From: Combretum micranthum
Lineage: Eukaryota; Streptophyta; Magnoliopsida; Myrtales; Combretaceae
Direction of reading: 5' to 3'
NCBI GenBank assembly: GCA_024138025.1
Contig: JAMXBD010001044.1
Coordinates: forward strand, 124,001 to 188,000
DNA length: 64,000 nt
Shown: one piece after another, positions 37,501 through 48,600 of the stretch
How the letters are laid out: every line of letters begins with the position of its first letter
Numbering within the stretch: the stretch's first letter is position 1
The notes under the pieces: model-generated
The model's input: the letters and a program-made list of their open reading frames with translations, nothing else
Databases searched by the model: none
Told to the model about the DNA's origin: nothing
Made by a program: the position numbers and the translations under genes

Positions 37501-39079
37501 TCCTCATAATGTAAGTAAAACATATATTAGCAGCAGCAGGAGCTATTAATAAAGAGCTTAATTAATATCTTGATTCATCCAAAATAGCATTTCCTCGGGT
37601 GAAATGATAATTAGGAGTGACTAGTGAGAAGGAAAAGCCATAATTCAATATCCAAGGCATTAAAGGTAACGAAGAACAGAAAAAAACACCCATTAACCAA
37701 GCAAAATCTGTTTTGCCCATGACATTTCCTCATAATGTAAGTATAACATATATTAGCGGCAGCAGCACAGAAACAATTCAGAGTTACAAAGATGACCCAT
37801 AATTCAATGCAAAAACGTGCGCAGCAACATTTCCAACCGAAAGGAATGATGTAAAAATAGGAAAGCTAACTTCAAGTAGTCCGACTTTCTAATCCTAATG
37901 CAGTTCTCTTAAAATTCGATTAGCAATGCCAGCTTGATTCTTCACAATACTTCTATGGAACTACCACATATCTATGATCTCTGAAGAAGAAAACGTCATA
38001 TCATATCACCCAAAACACACACGGGCAGATGCACACACACAAGAAGAGAGAGAGAGAGAGAGATACTCAGAACTACAATTTAACAAGATAATCAAAAAGC
38101 CCATAAAATCCACAACCAGTCCATAAGCCTTCAAAATCATGCATAGGATGCTATGGAGATGACCAGGTTTGATTGATAAAAGTCATCGGCTCTATTAGAT
38201 GCAACAATGACCTTTAAAATTTTCACCACAATATTCACGCAAATCTAACCTAAAAATCGTAGTTATGCACACACAAAACTTCTAAAAGCCACAAAAATCT
38301 AATTTTTCCTTAATAGCAAATTCCAAAATCTTCTAACGCTATAAAGAATGACAAAATTTACGTATTTCGATATAATCAATGATAGCCCACCCAAACACTA
38401 ACCCAAGAAGAAAATACGAAAATAGAACTTTCAAAACTTTCGTTTCGTTGTCGAAGCATTTGTGTTGAATAAGAACACAGCTAAAAAAAAATCGACCAAA
38501 TAAAAAGATTCCTAAACTTGGAAGATTTCATGAGAAAACAAATTCAAGAAAAATTCAACAAGAAAAAAAAAAAGGTCATAGATTTATTAGAAAACATCAA
38601 ACTGTTAGTGAATCGAATACATGATATGAAAATTTTCCATAATATAACCACAAATCTAATGAAATTATCACAAAAAATCATGAATTCAATTATATCGCAG
38701 AAGATTTCAAGAGAAGTCCATTTTCTTCTGCCAAAGAACAATCAAACAAACAATCACAGGAGATAATAATAATAATAATAATAATAAAGAAATCATTTTA
38801 CAAACCTGGAATCACAGAGTTACACCAATCAATCACATCCTTTCGTGACTTGAGGTCAACCAACGCATCCGCGCTAATAATCGATCTGATTTTAGAAGTG
38901 TATCGATAAGACATTTGTCTCAAGCTCTTCTCTTTCCCTAAAACCGCCACATCCCTATCTCCATCTCTTCTCTTAAACACGTAATGGACCAACCGGTTGC
39001 CTCTCTCCTGTGACACGATGACTTCCTCCCATGATACATAAACAGCTAAAGACGATGATGCATCCTTCGATCTCTCCAT
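34581..39079 (-). CDS. BAH and tandem-agenet domain protein, six exons
   Basis: Six coding exons (39079-38806, 36774-36710, 36544-36422, 36272-35544, 35423-35207, 35059-34581) join in phase with GT-AG borders to give 628 residues. The start is the ATG at 39079-39077; the longer frame upstream begins only at TTG. Residues 1-91 contain YVSWEEVIVSQERGNRLVHY, the usual N-terminus of plant BAH-agenet proteins. A BAH domain follows at about 149-270 (VNDFVYVLAEEN, MVVVRWFHKIDEV). Basic, possibly nuclear-localising patches lie at 301-328. Two agenet/Tudor-like units occupy about 349-420 and 436-500 (GCWFRASI; WWEGIVVGKESEDKFRVYFPG). The C-terminus is Ser/Lys-rich. BAH and agenet domains bind modified histones or partner proteins, so a nuclear chromatin-reader role is inferred. 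It resembles Arabidopsis proteins such as those of At5g55600 and At1g68580, as I recall them. No stop or shift was seen, so the gene looks intact. Confidence 0.92.
37311..37762. repeat. 226-bp tandem duplication in intron 1
   Basis: Units 37311-37536 and 37537-37762 differ at only about half a dozen positions. The duplicated block runs from CAGGAG(G/C)TATTAATAAAG to ATATTAGC(A/G)GCAG. It lies in the 2031-bp first intron of the BAH-agenet gene, so the coding sequence is unaffected. The high similarity implies a recent event. Confidence 0.93.
38045..38062. repeat. (GA)n microsatellite in intron 1
   Basis: About nine GA units. Confidence 0.9.
38763..38787. repeat. (AAT)n microsatellite near exon 1
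   Basis: About eight ATA/AAT units in intron 1, about 20 bp from the exon 1 splice donor. Confidence 0.92.
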
Positions 39080-39238
39080 TGGTCCGTCCAATCGACCTAA
39101 ACCTGGCAATAATACAGATAGGACTCTCTTCTTCTTCTTCTTCTTTCTAATTATTTGTGTATAAGATACAATGGAAAAGGAAAAGGAAAAGGAACGCTAC
39201 TAATTAAGAAAGGGATTTTCAGAGATTTGAAACGCCAC

Positions 39239-39246
39239 TAGGGTTT
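39239..39246 (-). promoter_or_regulatory. Telo-box AAACCCTA upstream of the BAH-agenet gene
   Basis: AAACCCTA on the minus strand, 160 bp upstream of the ATG. Such telo-boxes are common near transcription starts of plant housekeeping and ribosomal genes. A purine-rich (GAA)n stretch at 39128-39145 lies between it and the ATG, probably in the 5' UTR. No clear TATA box was identified. Confidence 0.5.
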
Positions 39247-39666
39247 TCCAAAGCTGACCTAGATATAAGATGGTAGGCTAAATGATTTTTCTTTTTTTTT
39301 TTTTTTTGGCCTTTTCATTTTGTTCTCCAATCTGGCCAGATTGATGACGTGGGAAATCGCTAGATCAGGATGGGCAATTAAAATGACATAAATACCCTGA
39401 TTCATTGGATTCATTGCTTCCTTGAACTTACCTGGCAAGTTCGTCGGATTTAGAATACTTTTGAATTTGAACAAAAGATAAAAAAGCACAAGTTGAGCTT
39501 GAAATAGAAAAAGACAGACGAAAGGGATCAGGTGGTGCTGCTGGTTTTTATGTTTATTTTTCCTTCGCAAGTGGTCAAAGCAAGAGAGCGTTCGTATATG
39601 GTACATTCACTTTCAAAGTAATCATTATCAGACTTAGATTTGCATTTGCCATCTAACTTCGTGGAA
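39247..39666. other. Upstream region of the BAH-agenet gene
   Basis: Likely promoter sequence. A T-rich run at 39289-39307 is present. The 115-codon minus-strand frame at 39259-39606 starts with a plausible ATG, but it shows no known motif and ends in a Lys run encoded by that tract, so it is not called. Confidence 0.4.
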
Positions 39667-40124
39667 ATATGCAATAAGTTATTAAAGTTTTAATTAGCCA
39701 ATTTAATTATTATTTAATGAATACCAATAGTACTCAAGCTAATTATATTAGATCTTCATTTAGTTAACCAAGCCAACATATGGATTGTGGCATATAGGTG
39801 AGAAAACATTAGAATATGCAATTAGTTATTAAAGTTTTTATTAGTCACTTTGATTATCAATTAAATATTTTATGAATCCCAACAGTACTTAAGCTAATTA
39901 TATTAATCTTCATTTAGTTAGTCAAGCCAATATATGAATTGTGACGTGTACATGAGAAAATATTAGAATATGCAATTAATTATTAGAGTTATTTATTAGT
40001 CAATTTGATTATCAATTAAACATTTTATGAATCCTAATAGTACGCAAGCTAATTATATTAGATCTTCATTTTGTCGGCCATGCAACAAATGGAATGTGAC
40101 ACATAAATGAAAAAAATATTAGAA
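39667..40124. repeat. Three diverged tandem units of about 150 bp
   Basis: Units start at 39667, 39814 and 39968 with ATATGCAAT(A/T)A(G/A)TTATT. Each contains AAGCTAATTATATTA and TCTTCATTT and ends with A(T/C)ATTAGAA. Lengths are 147, 154 and 157 bp. They are less alike than the intron 1 duplication and so older. No coding potential. Confidence 0.88.
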
Positions 40125-40761
40125 AACCCATTCATATCATTTTTCAAGAATGTGAAATGCAAATTTGATTTAAAGAATTTCAAAAAGTAAAAAGAAAAAA
40201 ATAAAAGCAAAAGGTCTAACTCAAGTTAATTGGAAGAAAGTTTGGTTGAAGTGAAGGAGAAAAAGACCCTAACACTTAAATTTGTACAAACCTACAATCG
40301 AGCAATTTTCAAATCAGACCACATGAAACCCTAGCATCAATTATCGAAAAAAACTAATTTGAGTAACCCTTAAATCCACGTTAAAGGCAAAGTATAACTC
40401 TTAAGAGTTAGCAGTCTAATTCCATAGTACTTTTTTCACTGAACTAATTGCATAAGCTTCCTTTACCGTCTCCAATTTGCAGTTCTCCATTTTAGCAAAA
40501 TGGGAGACATCAATGGATTAAGTTTCCTTTTTTTTTTATTTTTTTTGTTTTCAGTCCTTTTCTTCTTATGATTTGAATTTTTTAATACAGACGCAATGGT
40601 GAAGGCAAACTAATTGTCAATCAGTTTGATGAGCCAGTTAAGGAATATTATATGCAATACAAGGATGTGTTAATGCCTATGTAGATAAAGGAATAGAATT
40701 GTGATTACGAAAACAAGGTAGAATTGTGTACATCTATTTTATGGATGTCTGAGATTCAATA
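40125..40761. other. AT-rich sequence with one exon-like stretch
   Basis: Mostly featureless. At 40591-40684 an acceptor-like TTTTTTAATACAG is followed by 30 open codons (GEGKLIVNQFDEPVKEYY) and a TAG. It could be the relic of a last exon, but no family was recognised and chance cannot be excluded. Confidence 0.35.
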
Positions 40762-41110
40762 TGGTAAGTTCATCGGAAAGGTCACAACGTTTGGAAGAAA
40801 GTTCATTTAAGGTTATAACGTTTCTAGTGGTTAAAAAGAGGTCACAACATTTAAAAAAGTAGGTCAATTGAGATTACGTTATTAACACCATTAGTGAAGC
40901 TTTGTTAAGTGTCATGCCAGCACACACGTGGACAAAATCAACAATTTTAAATACTTCTTCTTCTTCTTCTTCTCTCTCTCCTCTCTCTCCTCTCTCCCTC
41001 TCCCTCAACCTAACTCATCTTATTCCCTAACCTTATTCTACCCCTCTCTCATAACCTAACTCAGAGAGGTACCTACATACCATTACCAAAGCAGGCACCA
41101 ACCAATTACC

Positions 41111-41506
41111 ATGTTGCGTCAACCTACTCGAACCCAAGCAAGCCAAACATCCATGTACAGCTCTCAACTACCTCTAAGCTCATCTCAATTCTTCACCGAA
41201 AACTAAACACCATCACCTTCACCTACCAAATATAAACCAGACACACCGACCCAAAACACCAGTCATTCGCATGATGAAACCAAGTCACAACCATTATTTA
41301 ATATTGACTCATCACTTCAGCGAAGCCCTGAAAACTCACCTTCACCTCCTTCACTGACCACCTATCAAAACCGAAACCCCATTCCGAAAGCCGCCACTCT
41401 TCGAATGCAACAGCAAGTCAGACTAAGACCTATCTCGAAACACAACATCATTGAACCTACATCTAACCAAACCAATGCTACTTTTGAACCCATCACAAGT
41501 TGCTAA
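41111..41506 (+). pseudogene. Coding-like cargo inside the MULE-like element
   Basis: Between the inverted repeats is a GC-richer block. From an ATG at 41111 a 131-codon frame runs to a stop at 41504-41506, with only one internal TAA (41204-41206). It is rich in Ser, Pro, Thr and Gln (for example SPENSPSPPSLTTYQNRNP). I recognise no domain. It may be a host gene fragment captured by the element (Pack-MULE), or chance. Confidence 0.4.
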
Positions 41507-41795
41507 ATTTTCACTTATAAGAAGAAGAAGACCATATTGGTCCTTACTTAAACCACGAAGAAGGCTCGGTAAGGAGGAAGACCTGTGCTGGAGATCCTGA
41601 CCTAAGCTACACGATCTATTCCTCTTTGAATTTGACTTGTGTGTGCTTCCCTTTCATGGACGAATTAGACTCTATTATTATACTAGGTGAGCTACTGGTG
41701 TCTATCTTTTATTTCTTTAAAGGGTAAAATCTAATATTTGTGTTAATAAAAGGTTGTTGATTTTTTTTATTTTATAGTAATTGTGAGAGAGAGGT

Positions 41796-41825
<30 letters not shown>
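41796..41825. repeat. (GA)n microsatellite
   Basis: About 15 GA units in the right inverted repeat of the MULE-like element. The left arm has CT-rich text at the matching place. Confidence 0.92.
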
Positions 41826-41828
<3 letters not shown>

Positions 41829-42142
41829 GGATTAGGGAAGAAGATGGGTTAAGTTAAGAGGGAGAGAGATAGAGAGAGATAGAATGGGATTGAGGGAGAA
41901 GATGGATTAGGTTAGGGAGAGAGAGGGATCGATGAAGAAGAAGAAGAAGTATTTTAAATTATTAATTTTGTCTACGTGTATGCCAACATGGCACTTAACA
42001 AAGCTTCGTTGATGGTGTTTAATAGCGTGACGTCAATTGACCCACTTCTCTAAATGTTATGACCTCTTTTGAACCACTCGAAACATTATGACTTAAAATG
42101 AACTTACTTCCAAATGTTTTGACCTTCGAGTATAATTTACCC

Positions 42143-42865
42143 TAAGTTTAAAGTATCATTATATTCACAAATTGCCTACAACAACCATCATTTCATTGTT
42201 TTCTATTGATTAACCAAAGTGTTACTTGTATTTTGCAACATGATGAATGCAATTATGTCAATTTGGGTGAATTATGAAAAGGATAAGGGGGAAAAAAACA
42301 CATGATGTCATGGAGGAGTATAAAAATAAAGGAGAGATTACTTGCATTTATGTTAAAAGATGGTAGTCTAAAAGGCTTAAATTAATGAAGGATGACTTTA
42401 TGCTGAGAAGGTTAGTGTTTGGGGATGTGAACACCTTAGATCAGCTTGAGGGTTGTTGATGGGTAAATTTATATTTAGGACTCCTTAAGCTCCACTAACC
42501 TAATTGATATGTAAGATAGCCTAGTACCTCATTATTCAACCTTGAAATTGGATTCAATCATGCATAGTAAGGCGAAGCAAACCATAATAACTAGTCTACT
42601 TGGTCGCAACCTTCTTGCTTGGCATATGGTTACTCAACTTGGACTATCTTACCCTACATCTGACATTCTCAAGAAATGATTTAGTTGCTTAGTGTTTACT
42701 ATTTAGTAACTATCATGTACTCCACTAACCCTATGAACATGCAATGCTTAATTGCCACTCTCCAATAAATATCACCTTAAGATGCTTTTCATGGACAAAC
42801 TAATAACATCTAATCAAAACTCATTAACTCATTGCCTACACTGTACTAACTTAACTGCCTAAGTG
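42143..42865. other. AT-rich sequence, nothing recognised
   Basis: No gene, RNA or clear repeat was recognised. Confidence 0.45.
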
Positions 42866-43932
42866 TGATAAGCATCAAATGACCTTTTATTGTAAGGATT
42901 AAATTAATGATATATTTCATGATTTTATAGAACTTATTAAAGAAAAGGACATTTATTAAATTAAATTATTGATTTTGGGTGTTAGAGAAGATAATTGAGC
43001 TTAATGAAGACCTTTGGATGGATTAGAGGAGGTTTTGATGAAGATTTTTATGAGTTGAAGATCATCACATACACAAGTTACTTCACCACTCATGCAAGAA
43101 CTTGGTAGAACGTGTTTTGAAACCAGAAAGCAGATTTCGTTATACACAAGAAACTAAGATCAAAAAGTCTACATAGGCTCCCTGCACAAGTTGTGACGAG
43201 GGTCATGTAGAGGCATTCCATGCTAAAATTCTTCATTTGTCTTCCAATACAACCTTTGAACATAAGCCATGTAGGAGTAAATTTTTACCTTACTTATAAA
43301 TAGCTACCTTGGGTCATTTGCACGAGCTATCTTATCTTTCTTCTATCTTTTAGAGAGAGAAAAAGTCATTTTGAAAAGGAAAAACGCAAAAGCTCATCCA
43401 AGATCATAATACACATATCAAAAAGGGATTTTAGTGATGAATCACTTCTATTTTCCTAATCTTTGTGTTTATATTGCTTTATCTATGGAAAATAAGGGTT
43501 TTACCTAAGTCTTGAGAAACCCTAATCTTAATGTAGTGGATTGAATTTTTGTTTAATGAAAATTTCTACGTTTTGAATCTATATATATGATCTTATTGAT
43601 TATTGAGTTAATACATGTGCAATATTAATTTTAATATATGATTCTTGTTATCTTGATTGAAAATCATTTAATGAGATAAATCTATATAAATTGTGAAGTT
43701 TGTATGTGATTTTAGATACAGAAGAGCGTTAACTTTTTGCATAAAATTTATTCTTGATAAGGAATCATTCTATTCAATGCAATCTTGTATGTTCTTGATA
43801 GGAAAGACATTTTCATTAATTCATTCAATATTAGAAATTAATGTTCTTGAGAGAAACTTTAATTTAGTTACGAAATCTTGCAGTTCAAAAGCATAATGAA
43901 TCATTAAATGTATTGGTTTTGGATTGCAATAG

Positions 43933-45994
43933 TGTCATATCCCAACGGGTACTCTAAACATAACAGTCCGCCGTACACAATATTAAGATTCCTACAACTT
44001 TATTTCTAATGGTTGAAAAATGTAGTTTTTCTAAGAATCTCTTGGTAGTGAGTAAAGTTTCTTAAAGTAGTCATGTTTATGTGTTCTTAATTTTCCTAAG
44101 GTTAGTTCCATTTTAAATAAATAATAATGTTATTCTAAGTTATTTACCAATTTTATTTCCTAAGTAAGACTTATCTTTAAAAGATTATTCTTTGATGATT
44201 TTGTAAAACTTATCCAAACCTTAGTATCTTAGAGTGTTGATGAAAACTTTACAAATGAGTTCAAGAAAACACTTTGTTAAACCATGATTTAGCAATATTA
44301 AGTTCGAAAGAAAATTTTTATTTCATTGGTTTAAAAAGAGGGTATGTGATAATTCCACTTTATTTATTCCTTGAAAAAATCCCATATGGTATTATTACTA
44401 AAAACTTGTGATAAATTTCTCTATTTTGGATAATATTTGTTAAGATAAAACTTTAAGTTTTTATGGGAAAAAAAATTCTTATGTGACAAATTTTGTTTTT
44501 AAAAAAGAGTTCTTATTTTTCTTTACTTAAGAAAACTCCTTTTCATATTTATTGAGACAATATCAAAATGTTCATGCATGAATATGTAGATAAGAGAAAT
44601 ATGACAATATCACATAGTAAGATAAGATATGTATAATAATAAATAAGCGCATAATAATAAGATAAAGTATTGGGAACCTTAGCTTCATCGAGGTATCTCG
44701 GGACCAAGATTAGACTAGTCCCAAAAAGGAAAGAAAAGAAAAGAAAAGAAGAAAAATTGTTTTGACTTAATAAAGACAAGTCTAAGACTAGAAAGACTAG
44801 TCTTAACAATTTACAGGCAACAAGTAAATAAATAAATTGCAAAACATGAATAAATAAATGACAAGTGAGCTTATATGCTCTAAAGATATATATATATATA
44901 TATATACACATAAATATATTTAGTTAGATATAAGTAAGAAGTTAGCATAATAAAACAACATAATAACATAATGGAAAATATAAATACGAACAAAAACAAA
45001 ACATGAACATATTATTGTTTCTTTAACTCTCATGAGTCTAAGAAACATACACTAAGCTCATGCTAAGTTAAATGAGCATGATGAGTAAATTGAAGAAGTT
45101 TTACCTAAGGTAGGTGATAGTGTGTTTAGAATTTCTCTTAAAGAGAAATGGGTAGTTTATAGAGATGGAAAGGAAGAGAGTATTTGAGAGGAAATTTGTA
45201 GAGAGAGAGTTAGAGAAATGATTTTGGGAGAGTTTTGTTATAAAAATGAGTTATGTGAAAGAATGAAGAAGGAATGGGATATTTATAGAGTTTTAGAGTG
45301 AAAATTATATCTAATTAAATAAATTGGAAAAGAAAAATAATAGAGAGTGATGAAAGAGAGGTAGTGGACGACTACCTTGGGAAAGATGGAGGAAAATTGA
45401 TTAAATTTATTGTTTTGTTATAAAAAGAAGTAATATGTAAAGTGTGATGTGATTAAAGTTGTATGGAGAATGTAAATTATAAGGTATAGGTATAGTAATG
45501 TATAAGAATAGGTTATAAGAAAAAGTAGAGATAGTGAAATAGTAATGAATAGTAAAAAAGTACTATGAATAGTAACTAGACAATTAAACTACCAGTACTA
45601 AAGAAAATATGCGTAAACGGCCTGTATTTGATATTTTTAGTTACCGAAAAATTCTAAAACTGATATTTTTGAAAATCTTATATTTTTACGAGTCTATTGG
45701 TATTGTCGAAATATTTTCACTATCCGGTATACCGGTGCACAATTTTCGAAAAATGATCATGTTCTAATCCGAAAGACACTAGAAAATTACAAATCTGATA
45801 TCTTTAAGCTTTCATATACTATTATGAACCATTATCCACAATTATCTCGATTTCGTTATTTAAGGTTTAAGAACATGGGATTAGCGGATCTAGATTCACT
45901 AGGATAAACATAAAACTAAGTTAACTTTAGGGTTTCAGTTTGACTTCCGGTTCTTAAGATTTACAATATTTACCGAAAAATCTAAGGGCTTACA
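43933..45994 (-). mobile_element. Solo-LTR-like element, copy E (internally deleted)
   Basis: The minus-strand element runs from TGTAAGCCCTTAG (45994) to GGGATATGACA (43933), flanked by the perfect duplication AATAG (43928-43932 and 45995-45999). At 2062 bp it is the shortest copy. About 55 bp from its 3' end it jumps to text found about 2 kb further inside copy D, so the hairpin and the CTCACTAAG box are lost. TATA (45280-45288, minus) and the donor-like AGGTAAAA near 45105 are kept. It belongs with B, D and G. Confidence 0.88.
44885..44906. repeat. (TA)n microsatellite in copy E
   Basis: Follows TATATGCTCTAAAG; copies B, D and G have an AT-rich run at the same place. Confidence 0.93.
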
Positions 45995-46311
45995 AATAGG
46001 GTTAGTGGTGAATCAAGACTAAGATAGTTTTGTGATCGAATATCTATTAACAAGTATTGACAATTAGTTTGATAGGTTAATCTTAGACAAATTATAACAA
46101 GCAGGTTAATAGAATTATTCAAATTAGATAGGTTGAATAATAGAAATAAGGTAATTACTCATAACTGTAAGTCCTAGAGGAACGACCCTTGTGCTTAATC
46201 TATACTATTAATTAACAAGTGGACTTACCTAGGATTAATCATAGAATAAGTGTATGGTTTAAAATAGATTAGTTGCAATCAATTAATAGAGTGATCGTTC
46301 CATACAACATC

Positions 46312-48099
46312 CTAGTGTCAACTAAGCCATTGTTGTTTTACAGGCCCAATTACTAAGATGTCAAATCCAATCTACTCTACCAACAATACTAAGGCACCAA
46401 CAAGGGTGACTTGGTGTGAACAACAAAAGATGATACAAAAAAGGAAATCAACTTTGCTAAAGGTGTATAAATGTATGTGACATGGGTTAGGATTTAAGTA
46501 TCTTAACTAGATACAAAGCACTAAATGTGAATACTGTTGGTTATGAGAGCTCTTGTTTTTTGTTGATTTTTTAATGATGTTGCCATGTCTTGAGCACATA
46601 AGATATACCGATTGCATCACGTTTATCACCTTAGGTGATATATTTAAGGCATCCATTAGCTAAGTGGATTTTCATTCAAATTTTAGTTGAAAAATCCTCT
46701 TTATATTTTACAAAAATTCAATAGGTGTCACTATTTTTCCATTATTTTAGCTAGCCAAGACCTATAAAAGAAACTTGTTCAAATTACAAATTTCATAAAT
46801 ATTGTCTACTAGGGCCCATCAAAACGAGTATAGCTCAACCAGAAAAATGTGTTAGGCCTAAGGATCTATCTCAAGGAAAAATTATTTAATAATAAATTAG
46901 ATATGGTTATCCAGTAATAAAAATAAGATTTCAATAAAATCCTGCTAGAAGAAAATCATAAAACCCATATCCCGTATAATTTCATCTAATTGGGTCATCC
47001 TACATAGTTCTTATCCCTAAAATCCAATGGATCACAAAGCAAGTTCCTATATTAATCACCAGCAATACTTGAAATGTTCAAAGAATGAGTGGTGAAGTCC
47101 AATACATAGTAAAAAAATGCAATTCCACATGTCATACGTATATATTTTAATGCAGTAACCACGGGTGTGAGTCCAATAAATAAGCATTGTCAGCATCCCA
47201 TAAGTATAGTCTCACACGAAAGTACCTATGATTCTTGCCAAACAATGGGGAATGAAAGAGGTCTCGAATTACACATCAAGTGCAAATGCCCATACCCCTA
47301 CATAACTCATTGTAATACCTCCCCAACTCTTAATTGATCATCCAATCTTGAAAATTCCCCTATCAACTATCCACCAAGCCATGAGCTATACTACGGATTT
47401 CATAGGGATTTAGGTGCCTAATTTACTGCTTCCTTCCAATGTTGCAATTAAGCTCCCAACCTAATTGAGGGTGTTACTTCATGCAGCAAGTGTTCAAGTA
47501 GCAACTAGCACACATTTAAGCTGAGATTAGCATTAATCCGAGGCTAATTTTATCATAACAAGCAACATGCATTTACCATGTACCTATTAACTGTTTAGAA
47601 ACATTTTTCCTTTTTTTCCCAAGTTTAAATGCCATTTGTTGTTCATAAATTGAAATTCATACATTAAGAAAATGTCCTAAGAAACCATAGTCAATTATCT
47701 TTAATTTTCATTAATTATTCAGGTTACGGTCCACATGGTTATGGATGAGCAATATTTCTTAAGTTTTTATGTTATTTGTTTCATTTGGCTAAGTTATCTA
47801 GTTAATTATTTAGGTTGAAATTGATCGTGCGGTTTGGGTTAACAAATTTTTAGTGGGTTTTGGCTCTTGGCCTTCCAAAATAGATTCTCACATTCCTCCA
47901 ATCAATTATAGTCTAATTACTAGACTAATAAGTATGAAGGACTTTGGTCTTAGTGAGATATTTTAAACTTAATGTGATTAGTTGATGTATACTTTTAAAT
48001 GTGGTACTTAACTTGTTGAATTTGTGATTTGAGGTTTTGGAAGGTTATTTGAACTTAAAGGAAGTGAATCAAGTTTTATGTAATTTGGATGAAGATTGT
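46312..48099. other. AT-rich sequence, nothing recognised
   Basis: It may include the internal flank of the preceding Athila-like LTR (an ATG at about 46360 opens about 30 codons). Otherwise no gene, RNA or repeat was recognised. Confidence 0.45.
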
Positions 48100-48600
48100 C
48101 AAAGTTTAAGAAGTTGTGAAGTGCATAGGTAATGCATTAGCTCATGCAGAGGTTTTGCACTGCAAGGAGAGATACATGACCAAGTACATAGCTTGTGCAG
48201 AGGTCATACATATCTTGAGGAAAGGAATTTCTAACATCACACAGGTACATGATAGAGCACACAAGCTCATGGATAAGGTTGTCCACTTCCAGATTGGAAA
48301 AAAGTTTTGGTCAAAGGGGTACAAGACTAAGTACACGAGTTCATGTATAGGTCATATACTCTTAAAGTTTTGACAAAACTTCTTTAAGCTTAAAATTCAA
48401 AGAAAAAGAAGTTTTTGACAAGCTTAAGAGTTCCTAAAGGACTAAAAAGATAAGATTAAACCTCGTTTTGACCAATCCACTTATGCGCACCTCATGGATA
48501 ACATTTTTTGCACAATGAAAGTAAAATTAAAAGAAAATTACATCCAAGTGAAAGTTAGACACTATATAAGCCTTAGTTGCACACATGTAATTAATGAATA
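48100..48600 (+). repeat. LTR-like fragment with four imperfect repeats and TATA box
   Basis: Between 48120 and 48370, four blocks of about 60 bp share the pattern GTACA..AG(C/T)T(C/T)(A/G)TG(C/T)A(G/T)AGGT. CTATATAAGCC follows near 48570. The layout (repeats, then TATA about 200 bp later) parallels the palindrome block of the Athila-like LTR at 16403, so this may be the U3 of a truncated relative. The 85-codon frame at 48116-48373 arises from the repeats and is not called. Confidence 0.45.

Larger units (their letters stand above)
40762..42142. mobile_element. MULE-like element with long inverted repeats
   Basis: About 300 bp at the left (40762 to about 41060) reappear inverted at the right (about 41790-42142). 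Both arms contain, in the same order, GGTCAC/AAAAC...TTTGG, AAGAGGTCA, GGTCAATTGA, GAAGCTTTGTTAAGTG, a (CTT)n run and CT-rich text. The ends resemble GGGTAAATTATACTCG. Long terminal inverted repeats and the 1.4-kb size suggest a non-autonomous Mutator-like element. No 9-bp target duplication could be found, and no transposase is present. Confidence 0.75.
42866..46311 (+). mobile_element. Probable Athila-like LTR, split by copy E
   Basis: The left part starts TGATAAGCATC, like the Athila-like LTR at 16403, and has a TATA-like CTTATAAATAGC near 43295. The right part (from 45995) holds AACAAGTGGACTTACCTAGG, similar in place and wording to the GTGCACTTGCC end box of that LTR, and ends near CCATACAACA. 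Copy E sits between them with a clean duplication. No target duplication of the LTR itself was found, so the outer limits are approximate and a fragment is possible. Confidence 0.45.

Noticed and set aside
38518..38766. 82- and 65-codon frames on both strands
   Set aside because: They fall in intron 1 of the BAH-agenet gene in AT-rich sequence, with no recognised motif.
39259..39606. 115-codon minus-strand frame upstream of the BAH-agenet gene
   Set aside because: No domain was seen, and it ends in a Lys-rich run encoded by a T-rich tract in the promoter region.
48116..48373. 85-codon frame with His/Cys-rich look
   Set aside because: The pattern comes from four imperfect DNA repeats of about 60 bp, not from a protein domain.
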